Position numbers and translations under genes: made by a program. The notes beneath the pieces are model-generated. The model ran no database searches. It saw only the letters and a program-made list of their open reading frames with translations, and was not told the origin of the DNA. DNA of 64,000 nucleotides from Neelides folsomi (Eukaryota; Arthropoda; Collembola; Neelipleona; Neelidae): contig JAQGBZ010000216.1 of NCBI GenBank assembly GCA_034687125.1, positions 44,233 to 108,232 on the forward strand, given 5' to 3'. Each line of letters begins with the position of its first letter. Position 1 is the stretch's first letter. Positions 48,058 to 58,805 of the stretch are shown in pieces.

Positions 48058-48063
48058 AATAAA
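48058..48063 (+). terminator. Polyadenylation signal of HMBS
   Basis: AATAAA lies 49 bases after the HMBS stop codon. Confidence 0.65.
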
Positions 48064-48238
48064 GAAAGATATACTTAAAATTAAAGGGACATTTTACTTA
48101 TATAAAAGATACTTTATTGCCTACATATAAATCTTAATTTGTTTATAAATGACTTATTAAAAGTTAGATTCACATAATCATCTGAAAATACCAATTGTTA
48201 TACAATATTGTATATAGTACATTTGAGCTAGCAGATAT

Positions 48239-48282
48239 TAAATATTAAACAGCTTATAAATATTAAAGCTGTTTAATATTTA
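48239..48282. repeat. Perfect 17-bp palindrome with 10-base loop
   Basis: 48239-48255 and 48266-48282 are exact reverse complements (core AAACAGCTT against AAGCTGTTT). It lies between the HMBS polyadenylation signal and the NDUFA5 start. It may be a miniature element or a structure in the spacer; no TA or other duplication is obvious. Confidence 0.85.
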
Positions 48283-48503
48283 TGAAAAATGAGTTTGATA
48301 ATAACGATGCTAAAATTACAATTTGATGGAAAATTCTCAAATGCTCACAGAGGCAAGTTGAGATAATAGGAAAGACCTAATGCCTAAATCTCGACTTTTG
48401 TTGGGTTAATTTTGGTTTTGCAAAATAAAATCTTTCCAATTTCGATCGATGGTCTGATTAAATTCTTTTTATTGTCCATCTTTGATTAAAATCAAAATTT
48501 AAT

Positions 48504-49119
48504 ATGGCGAGTGCAGCTAACATCTTAAAGAGGGTAATAATATTTAAAATACAATAATTATCTAGGCGAGATTTCAAGGTTTATGAGCATGAAAGATCAT
48601 TCTATAAAACTTTTAACTGTTTGTATTTAATTTCCGTTAATTTTCTAATTTTTAGTCAACAAACTTGACGGGATTAGCAGTTTCCAAATATCCTCATCAT
48701 TCTCTGGGAGCAGTGTACAAGAAAATTAGAGTTGCCCTTGAAAAGCTCCCTCAACACTCTGCGTATAGGAAGTATACAGAACAGATTATTGAAGAGAGAA
48801 ATAATCACGTTATGAACGTAAGGAAATACCGATAGTATTACACCTATTTTTTTAGCAATTAACAGTAATGTAACTCAATTTCAATGTAAATTATATAACA
48901 ATAATATCAAAATCCGCATCAATATGTTAATTTTGGCAATTAAAATTACAGGAAAAGAATATTCAGGAATTGGAGAAGAAAATTGGTTGCGGACAAATTG
49001 AGGAAGTAATTCTTCAAGCAGAGAAAGAACTTCATTTGGTGAGGAAAATGGGAGAGTGGAAGGCTTGGGAGCCACTCACTGAAGAACCACCAGAAAATCA
49101 ATGGAAATGGCCAATCTAA
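48504..49119 (+). CDS. NDUFA5: NADH dehydrogenase (complex I) subunit NDUFA5 / B13
   Basis: Three exons (48504-48533, 48656-48817, 48952-49119) encode 119 aa, the usual size (116 in mammals). This accessory subunit sits in the peripheral arm of mitochondrial complex I and supports its assembly. The family pattern is clear: [49 protein letters not shown] and the C-terminal [12 protein letters not shown]. Splice phases are all 0. The first exon encodes a short [10 protein letters not shown] leader. It lies 494 bp downstream of HMBS on the same strand and converges with the gene at 49278-50222. Confidence 0.97.
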
Positions 49120-49170
49120 GTCTCTAAACATTTAAACTATAAATGTACTGAATAGTCGAATTATCATTGT

Positions 49171-49203
49171 TTTATTTCATAGTTCTATTGCAAGCCGAAT
49201 AAA
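49171..49203. terminator. Opposed polyadenylation signals of two convergent genes
   Basis: AATAAA at 49198-49203 (+) suits NDUFA5, and TTTATT at 49171-49176 reads AATAAA on the minus strand for the convergent secreted-protein gene. If both are used the two transcripts overlap in their 3' ends. Confidence 0.45.
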
Positions 49204-49277
49204 TTGTAAATCAGAAAGTAATTTAGATGATCGTTGAAAATTGATTACCATTACGTGAGAAAAAGGCAAATTCTAGT

Positions 49278-50222
49278 TTAATTTTCAAAAGTTTTATTTG
49301 TATCAGTATCATAAGAGTTACTCGATGGTCTTTCGCCTTCTTCATTTATATAATTGGGTTCATCTATATTATCATTTAATGGAACTCCATAATCTTCATA
49401 GTTAAACTCATCCTGAAATTGTTCAACATCTTCGCGTTTCATCCTTGGAGCTTGAAGCATCATATTTGAGTCACTGAATCCTGCTGCTGATTCAACCCGC
49501 TCTGAAAAGTATGGCCGAACCCTAATTGAATATTCAAAGATCAATTCAATTTTTTGATAAATCATAACATTAAATCTATGTTTAAGGAATACTGTTAAAA
49601 AGTTATTTGTAATTCATACCATGCTTGAATGTAATCCCTAAATCAAGAAACAATCACATATTAAATAAACATCAATGTAAACCGACTAGCTACTACTCGT
49701 ATTTATATGTATCTAATATTTACATATGTAGAGTTTGTAGGTAATTATTTGTAACTGTGTATCTATTAATTTTTAATTGTATTTTACATACGTAATCCGA
49801 AGCCTATAAGCTTCATAAACTGGTTCATTATTTCTTCCACGAATTCGCACATTATTGAGGCGTCTCAATATAATGAAATATCCGCCGCCTAATGGGCGGG
49901 AGCGATCAGGGAACATGACATAACGTTTCCGGGTATCCATTTCTCTTCTCATGAAGACTGGTTGACTCCCAGGATTCAAATATGAAAAATAACTCGTTCC
50001 ACCCGCTGTGACTCGTTGGACAAATTTGTTTGACACGTCAAAGATCGTCCCATCAATGAGAATTTCAGTTGGACCAAGACGTGCGTTATTTCTCCCTTGA
50101 CCTCCCCCCATGCTATTTGGCGTCTTATGAGGATTCACCATCATTGGAAAGGAATCTTGAGATAAAATCATCCCCAAAAAATTTAATTGCAAAAGTGCTG
50201 CTAAAGAGTTTCTTACACACAT
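49278..50222 (-). CDS. Secreted protein of unknown family
   Basis: Three exons (50222-49792, 49637-49620, 49521-49278) encode 230 aa; the middle exon is only 18 nt and is needed to keep the frame (TDYIQAWVRPYFS across the joins). A hydrophobic N-terminus (about residues 5-21, LAALLQLNFLGMIL) looks like a signal peptide. The body carries a conserved-looking, possibly beta-rich stretch (GPTEILIDGTIFDVSN, GGGYFIILRRLNNVRIRG), and the last about 70 residues are acidic and polar. I do not recognise the family. The intact splice phases and composition support a real gene. It converges with NDUFA5, separated by about 160 bp. Confidence 0.75.
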
Positions 50223-50979
50223 TGTGAATATTTTATATTAAATATATTGATATATAAATATTAAAAAATTGAGATTGCTGATAATTTGTTTAAACAGAAC
50301 AATATATCTTTGCAAAATTTAATTTCACTAAATATGAAAGAAATGTTATAGTTTATGCAAGTATATTATCTTTTGCAATGATTCACGGAAGTTGACTCCT
50401 ATCTTTTTTCATGGCTTCTTGGTAATGATTTCTCATGAACCTCATTTAAAAATGTGTTAATTAATAATATATTTTAAGTAAATATAATTATCGATAAAAA
50501 TAACATATAAATAAATGACAATAATACAAACACTTATAATGTATGATAGAGACATTTTATTTATTATTTACATAGTGTGCCTTCAATATTTACAAGACAC
50601 AATCCCCTCTATTATAAAAAGGGTAGCAATAATTAATTTGCACAATCAACGTCTATCCTGTATACTTTGGCGATTTTTAATTAAAAATAAGATTAAATTA
50701 GGAATCATACTCAAATGGTGCTTTTTAGCATTACAATCAGAGACTCATTACATCCTACATGTCTTCAGGGGCTTTTACTGGAAATATTTTTCTCACTTTT
50801 AAAAAATTATTCAAATTTCATTCATTTCATTGAATATTCTAAGTAAAAATAATTCAAATGAACGGAATGCACTTGGAGATTTAAAAAATCACTTTTATTT
50901 ATTTTAATAAAATTATTTTTCTAAAAAGTAAAATATTTAATTAAATCTTCAGTGCCTTTGTGTGTAGAATGATAGTTAA

Positions 50980-51240
50980 GAGGGGGACAGAAGTGGAACG
51001 GAGGGTGGTTTAGTGGGGGGCAGAAGTGGAACAGAGTTTGGATTAGAGCGGAATAGAAGTGAAACGAAGAATGATTTATAGAGGGGGACTGATTTTGAAC
51101 GGAGAGTGGTTTAAGAGGAATAGAAGTGGAACGGAGGATGGTTAGAGGAACAGAAATAGAACGGATAGTGATTAAAGAGGAACAAAAATGGAACGGAGGG
51201 AGGTTAAAGATGAACAAAAATGGAGCGGAGGGGGTTTACA
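50980..51240. repeat. Degenerate purine-rich minisatellite
   Basis: About seven to eight imperfect units of roughly 30-40 bp share the word (A)GAAGTGGAACGGAG followed by a (G)GTGGTTTA-like spacer. One strand is almost pure purine. The open frame on the minus strand across 50921-51217 merely reflects this repetition. Confidence 0.8.
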
Positions 51241-51793
51241 GGGGGAATTTAGAACATGCAAGGACAAATTAATCGGACCGTCTCCAAGGGTGTTTGATGC
51301 AATGTGATATCTTACACCCACGGTTTTGATGGTTACCACGTTTTTGTGAGATACCGTTACTTGATGGGATACCGGGAAAGAGTGGAACCGTCGGGACAAC
51401 GGATCCGCTAAATTTAATTAAACGTAGTCAGGCAAAACCATTATGTAGGATGATCCAATCGGGCTTTGCACTAAACGATTCCCAGATATCCAACGGAGTG
51501 CCTAATTTCTAATTCTCACGGTTGTCGAGTTATTCGCCGACAAAGTCAAAATTTTGGTTCATCAGGGGGAGTTTCGACATTTTTTTGAAATAATTTGAAA
51601 AAGTTGACGAGTCTATTTATTTAAATTCACTCCTGTGGTTACTCAAGAGCATTTGGAGGGTCAAATGTAGTGTAAATGAAAATATTTTAAAAGTCGAGTT
51701 TATTTATTAAATTTCAACATGGAACTACTGAATTTATTAAAATCAATCAAAAGATGAGGAAATTGAAATTTAATTAGAAAATTTATGAGGTTG

Positions 51794-52009
51794 TTTATTA
51801 AATTGATCAATGTAACCATTGAGTTTATTTAAACTCGATAATATTTAAATTTCCGAATATGTCGATCGATATAGTGTATGGGATACTGATATAGATAAGT
51901 CATACCGCGGCAGTAGTGGGGATACTGAATATTGTTAATGTTTATTAAATTGATAAATGAAGCCAATGAGTTTATTTAAACGGAATTCTATTTAAATTTC
52001 CGAATATGG
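51794..52009. repeat. Direct repeat of ~68 bp with ~147-bp period
   Basis: 51794-51861 and 51941-52009 share TTTATTAAATTGAT at the start, GAGTTTATTTAAAC in the middle and TTTAAATTTCCGAATATG at the end, with scattered differences. A weaker third copy may begin near 51700. This looks like an eroded tandem array or internal repeat of an old element. Confidence 0.7.
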
Positions 52010-52807
52010 CTCGAATTTGGTTAGTCAAATTAGAATAATTTTTTTACTCATTGTCAGTAAGTGATCAATATGTTACGGGTGACGTGATTTAGGTAATTGC
52101 GATACAATTACAAAATGAGTTATCGATAGCGGGTTTAAGGTCATTTATGGGATACCGATATAAAAGTAACATTGATAGACTCATTGATGAGAAAGTCCTA
52201 CAGCGTTATTAGGAGGTATAATGAATATTATTACTGATCGGCGTGATCAAATATAGATTACATATTTTATTTCCGAATCAAAGGTAATAGAATACTCTTC
52301 CGTGACGGGTGAACTGGCTGAATAAGAACCATTAAGCGAATCAAACAATAAGTGAAAAACGGCAATTGAGTATTTAGACGGATATTCCAATTATTCAGTA
52401 ACCTGTCTGGGGTTACCGGTATTGGATTACGAGTTACTCAATGAAATCCTAATATCCACCAATTGAGTGACCCGTAGGTTACGGGTGACCGGCTCGTTAT
52501 ATAATATTATGTGCAAAATGCAATTAAATGCGATGTTCGTTTATTATTTTGATATAAATACAGTACTGTGGTTTATGTAAATAACACAATCTTTAAGCAC
52601 TAGGTAGTTTAACTTATTTTTTATATATATTTAGGTGCTGATTTTAAAGGTAGGTAAGATAAGAGTATTTTGATATATTTCAATTGTAATTTGTAATAAT
52701 AGTGAATAAATTACAGACAAATGATAATCATTTTCATCACAATGATCTAATTACTAAATATTCCTACTTTAAAATATACATTACATATTGGAGAATTGAA
52801 AAGCAAA

Positions 52808-55800
52808 TTATCCTTCCTGCGAATCTTGATTTTTTAATGAGACTCTTTGGGCAGCAAGCACTGCATGAGTTACAGCCTGTTTAATCATAACGATAATTTT
52901 AATTGCTATTTTAAATTAAAAGGGTGAAAAGTTAATTAATCCAACCTTGAATTTCCTCTTGGCGTTGAACTCCCTAATTCTTTCCTGAGTGGATGTTAAC
53001 GGCGTGTCAAGAGCCGAACCTTTCACCCATGGATTTTCCAAAGCCTCCGTCGCAGTGGGCCGTTTTTCGGGATCAACTGTCATCATTTGGGCCACGAGAC
53101 TACAACAATTTCATATACAGAGTATTATAGTTATTCTGTAGTTAATAAATAATGAAAATATTTTGAGATTCTTCCCATACTTTCTCGCAGTCTCCGAGAT
53201 TTCGTCCCAATAAGGAGACTCAAATTCGTACTGGCCAAATACGATCTTCCGTGTGACTCCAATTTCTCCCGATTCGTCCCAAAAGGGTTCATAACCGCAC
53301 AAAAGGATGTAAAGAACAACTCCGAGACTCCAAACATCTACTGATGACGAGTAGGGCTTTTTCAGTATCACTTCAGGAGCTTTAAAACAAAGGATTTTTA
53401 GGAATGAGATTTTATCAGCGGAATCAAAATACAGACTTTCTGTACTTTCTTGTTATTTCTAGACACATTCAATAATTGGATGTTTTAGCAATAACTTACC
53501 ACAATAGCCTATAGTACCACAAAAGGTCATCATAACAGTATCTTCATCCTGATACTTGGCGAATCCAAAATCAGAGATCTTAATGAGAGAGTCATCCGAC
53601 GTGGATTTGTAGAGAATATTCTCAGGTTTGATATCTCGGTGAACGATTCCTTTATGGTGAGAGTACTGTGGAACCATTTGCGCAATTTCATTACAATTTT
53701 AACATTTTAAAGTAACTTCCCATTAACTATTTAAATAATAGTAATTAACCAATAAAGCAAAATATGTTTAGATCGGTATGCGGTATGTTTATATAATTAG
53801 TATACATATGTGAATAAATCTGTCACCTCAAGAGCTGATAGAACTTGTGACACGACTCTTGCTGCTTCTTTCTCACTGTAATGTCCTTTTTTGACAATGC
53901 GATCGAAAAGTTCTCCACCGTCGGCCAATTCAAGTAGAATAAAAACCTATAAAATTACATACAGGGTGGGCCATAAGAATCTTTCTTTTTTATACGATTT
54001 TTTATTTAAAAAAGAAAGATAATTATGGCCCACCCTTTACAGTACCATATAGCAACATATTCATTAAAAATATGGATTTTGTTAAAAATATTGAATTTAA
54101 ATAATTTTGATACCTCCAAAGGGCTCTCGTAGATTCCTCTCATTTTAACCTTTGTTCAAATCCCAAATAGAATATTGAGTTCATTGAGTATTTATAAGCA
54201 AAGGGAGAATGATAAATTATGGATTATTTATGACTTGATCATATCATATTTATATTTTACAATATTTTCATGGTCGAGTTTGAGAAGCGCTTCGATTTCC
54301 GAGTTGATCACCTTCTTCCGCTTTCCTTGGCCCTGAATCAATTTACATTCGATTACCTCCAATGGACTGAGGAATTGCTATTTTAAAATTCATTTTGCAC
54401 TTCATTTACGCATCTCACATCCTGCCGAGTTATCTCATCCAATCTCTGTATGCATTTTATCTCCAAGTGTAATCTCCCCCTCGCTCTTACTCAACTCATC
54501 ATATATTTCGACAATAAAGTTGCACATTGTTATGTCATTTTTTTTAGAGTTTTTAACACTGCTTGCAAATTTCTAGCTAAAAACTACCCGTGCTTAATTA
54601 CAATTTAAATCAAATCGTACTAAAAATTTTGAAAATTAAAAGCTAATATTAGGCCAAGTTAATTCCTCTTTATATTATATTAATCGAGTGTTATTAAAAG
54701 AATTATGAATTAAATGAGATATACTATACATAGGTAGCCTAACGTATTTACCTAACTAAACTTAGGTATCCTACATAGGGTATGTATGCAGCATGAATAA
54801 CTTTTAATGAGTAGGAAGGTACATGTTCTAAAGGTCAAGATGAGTCTCAAGCATTTTTCTAGGTCAACCATCAAGGGTTCATTCATTGTTATAAAGTTCT
54901 TAATATAATTATTAATAACAATATGATGTACATACTATACACGTAAACTTTATGTATATAGAGTCCTATAGGTATATGACGTTGAAGTAATTAAATAAAT
55001 ATTTTTATAATACATATTACTTACTTCTTTTTGAATGACTTTGCAGGCCCATTCCTCTTCACTCAATTTGTCCTTACATCGATAAACACAAGATGTTACT
55101 CCTCTGGAAATAATCATAACCATCAATAATTACAGAGAAATAATATTATTTTAATTTAAATGGCCATAAATTATAAGCGTAACAGGTATTTATATAAATG
55201 GTTCAACAAGGCTACCTTCTCTATTAAGCCTGACATATGTATGAAAGCTCTCACTGACTGAACAATAATCAACATTAATATTAATTCCCCAAAGCTACAT
55301 TTATCATCCCATTCTCATTCATGAGCATAATATAGGAGCTTTGCATAAGTAACAATTTATATTATGAATTTACATATGAACTCTCCCAGGTCTCCTATCA
55401 GCTGCCAAATTATGCTAATATTCATTATAACTAACGATAGATTATATTTACAATTAAATCCCCTCTTTCCTTATTAACATTTCTAACATTAATATAAAAT
55501 CGTTTTTATCTTAATTTTAAGCCTTTAATGCCCAGCAAATACAAACACCCGGAAATTATTGAAAATTGTGATATGCCATATCATACAGCATTATAAACTC
55601 ATAATTTATATTTTTAATCCTCACATTACATAAAAGTATAAAAACTGAAATTAGTATTAAATGTTCATAATTCGTACACAAATACTTAATGTTAGTATAT
55701 GATAGTCAAATCAAAGTACGAGTACTCGTATTACATCTTCTAACTTTTAAGATTGCAAAAAAGACTTTTGCTTAGTGTGGGTTATTCCAACTTCCCAAGG

Positions 55801-56351
55801 TAGAAAATATAAAAAATACTTTTGCACAAGAATATTAAATTCATAAAAATAATAATCACTCAATATTTAAGCATTAACATATACAAGCATTTTTCAAAGT
55901 AAAGCCATGATTCAAAAAACTAATTATATTTAACAAGCACCAAGCACGTTAAGTGTACACAAGCACACACATGTCATGCTAATGTTAAAAACTGTCAAAA
56001 TGAAAATCTAATAAAATATATGTAAATTCACGATTAATGTCAATAGATAAGTTCTGTTTATTTAAGATTTAAGAAGAAAAATATTAATTGTGTGAGCTTA
56101 AATCCACCACTAACAATAGGTAAGTAGATGTGTAAAGAACGTCAAGGCATTTCAAAATTTATTCGCCAAAATTTAAAATTTCCATGATTGAATGAAAGTT
56201 TAGGTAAATGTATTATATTTACAAGAGATCTTGAATTAGACAGGAAATGATGAAATGAATCAACTTACTTTCCCATAATTGGTCCAATTTTGTAGTCGGT
56301 GAAGAAATCTCTTTCCTTCACTCTTCTCTCGATCCAGAACTCTTCACCCAT
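52808..56351 (-). CDS. Calcium/calmodulin-dependent protein kinase, CaMKIV-like
   Basis: Nine exons (56351-56269, 55103-55025, 54332-54261, 54149-54114, 53946-53827, 53665-53500, 53379-53181, 53099-52946, 52876-52808) encode 325 aa. Kinase landmarks are complete: glycine loop GKGVTSCV, ATP-anchoring Lys in WACKVIQ, helix-C Glu in NSEIEALLKLDHENI, catalytic HRDIKPEN, metal-binding SDFGFAK, activation-segment threonine in TFCGTIGYCAPE, and ENPWVKGSALD closing the C-lobe. After it, IREFNAKRKFK AVTHAVLAAQR resembles the autoinhibitory and calmodulin-binding helix of CaMKIV and related kinases. The protein should phosphorylate Ser/Thr after calcium/calmodulin binding. It is shorter than vertebrate CaMKIV because the acidic C-terminal tail is absent. 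The first intron is about 1.2 kb. CaMKI or DCLK-type relatives are the alternatives. Confidence 0.92.
53961..54038. mobile_element. Tiny mariner-like MITE (78 bp) with near-perfect inverted repeats
   Basis: CAGGGTGGGCCATAA on the left and TTATGGCCCACCCT on the right are inverted, with further complementarity inward (CTTTCTTTTTTA against TAAAAAAGAAAG). It lies in the fourth intron of the kinase gene. AGGGTGGGCC-like ends are typical of mariner terminal repeats. Relatives occur at 30640-30704 and as a half-site at 24628-24643. Confidence 0.75.
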
Positions 56352-58805
56352 GTTGGCTTACTAACGAAGAGTATTGTGATTCCCTCGGCGTCTCTCCGGG
56401 ACTCCCCCAACTTCCTCGACTGTCAGACTCAGATGAAAATAATAATAAGGCTCGGTGTAGTCGTTTGAAGTTGCGACTCAATCCAAAAGACGAGAGATCC
56501 ACAATATTATAATCCTCTTTCACTTCCTTCCCCAATTTTAATATCAGAGGAATGAGATTCTATGAAATAATAATCCTCAGCCGATGAGGTTGGAGCCTAT
56601 ACTACTCGCCCAACTAAGGTTAACGACGAGTTAACCTCGTATTTTTTCCTGCTCTTATAACCATCCATAGAGTTATCTCTCTATTCTCTTATTCATATTT
56701 CCCACAGCCCACGCAGCCCACAATTTCCCTTCCCTCCTCCTTAAAACAATTCCTGTTGTAAAGGATGGAATATAAACAACATGTTATTCAGACCTGTTAA
56801 AAGTTTATATAATGATAAATTCCCTTTATAAATTTTATAATAAAGAACTAATTCCCTTATTTGTTATATAAATTTCCTCGGGTTGAGACTTCCTCACCAA
56901 ATTTCTCATGGGCTTCTTTAATAAAATGTGATTATATGTGATTGTGATAATATACATAAATACTTATATAGGTACTCACAATAATAAACTTGATTAAGGA
57001 TATTACATGTACTACTTATAAGCTTAATTTAAAACCTAAATGGGTAAAAAATGTCGATGCCAAATACTAATAATTAAGTTATGTATTAACATTAGTAAAA
57101 TTAGAGTAAGATTTTAAAGTAAACAATGTATAGATATAAAAGTTTTATCATATCAGCAAAAAGAATGAATTACTTATGAGGTTACAGCGTAACGTTATGA
57201 TATCAACATTTTTGTTTAAATATGATACTATGAAAAGGACAAGTGATTACAATAGCCAATAATTTTTTTCTAACATTAATAGTTTTATAATTAATTGCAC
57301 TTTATTTTAACTAATTGTCGCGTAATTGTATTGTTATAATCATTATTTAATTTTGACGGACATTTTTTCATAAACGAGGAAAATTGGAATACTAAGTGGA
57401 TTATTTAATGTAGATTAAATTGTTCCTGGTGATCATTTGGTTTTGAATAGGATTTTTTTCAAAATTCTGATTAGTAATTAATCTAATTAGTATTTAATAT
57501 ACTTTGCTCAATTTTAGTATGCCAAATGCCTTACGATTAGTGCAATTTTTATTAACAATCTATACGTAGTATAGGTATACCGATATTTGTTGAGACGTAT
57601 GCAGAATCGGATAAAAAACCCTTTTATTTTTTGTTCTAACAATATACATAAATATACCTATGTAATATGATTCAACATCATGCTATGTAATACCTTTTTG
57701 AAATTCAAAATAATGATTTAGAATAATTGACAAACAAACAATGCAATATGATAACTTTTGTGATGACTCTGGTACTCACGTAGATTTGTTGTAATTTTTA
57801 AGACTTTTAATGATTTTCAAACAATTTTCAAACAAAAGTCTTTTGTCATTTAGGTAATGTAATACATAATACCAAGGTATAATCAAGGATAAAAGATGAG
57901 AGATATACAGATAAAACTTTTGTATTCATGATAAAACTAAAAGAATCTTTATTGTTGCATGTTCTCCTTCAATTTTGTGATAATCTAAATATCACAAGAC
58001 GTGCTTTAATATTGAAACTGAAACATTTTGTTATTTTCTTTGAAGTAATATGAAGCTCGGTCGTTAAATTCCTCTTAAATTTACTTCGACTTTTGTGTAC
58101 TTTTGTATAAAAAGTATATAGATTCGTTTACACTAGAATTATTTCACGAACATTCTCCTATATCAGATTTATATTGTATTTTCATTCATCCTGACTTCAA
58201 ACCAGTTGGAAACTTTTAAAAATTTTACTTGTCGAAAATTCTTCAGACAAAATGGATCGTGTACATTTAGTCTGTGAAATTTTGCGTGCCAACAAGCTTT
58301 ATATTTAGCTTATACTAAGATCAATATATTGATTTTTATATAGTTTAAGGAAGAAGAAAATGTTCCTTTGAAAATTGAAACTCTATCCAATCAACTGGTG
58401 TCAAAGTGTTGATTTAATCCTTCTCATACTTTTCTCAAGTTTTTGACACCAAATACTCTGTGTAAAGAAAATAGGTGTAAAAGACATTCTTTAAACTTTT
58501 TCATCATTTAAGATTTATTTGACTTTTCGTACTTAAATATCTGTAGTTATCCTACCTATTATAGCAAATTAAATGTTAGGTAAAATATCAGTAATGTAAT
58601 ATGTAATATCCTTATAATTTTTTTAAATTTTTTAAAAATATCATAATCATAATACATAAAATAATGATCATATAAGAAATAAACAATAATTTAAAAAGGC
58701 AATCATTAAGTATAATATTTACTCATAAGTATTTAAGATATATATATAATCATAATCCTATTATAATTTTATAATAAACAAAATCTTAAAACTATTAAAG
58801 GAGGT
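56352..58805. other. Intergenic region
   Basis: This very AT-rich spacer lies between the kinase gene start and the 3' end of the acyl-CoA synthetase gene, both on the minus strand. No gene, RNA or clear repeat was recognised. Confidence 0.55.

Larger units (their letters stand above)
50223..52807. other. Repeat-rich intergenic region
   Basis: This spacer between the 5' end of the secreted-protein gene and the 3' end of the kinase gene has no recognised gene. It contains a purine-rich minisatellite (50980-51240) and, from about 51290 to 52500, GC-richer sequence with recurring words (GGGATACCG, ACGGGTGA) and a long direct repeat, which suggests decayed mobile DNA. Confidence 0.6.

Noticed and set aside
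50921-51217. 98-codon minus-strand frame
   Set aside because: Low-complexity translation (FHFCPPL-type units) of a minisatellite.
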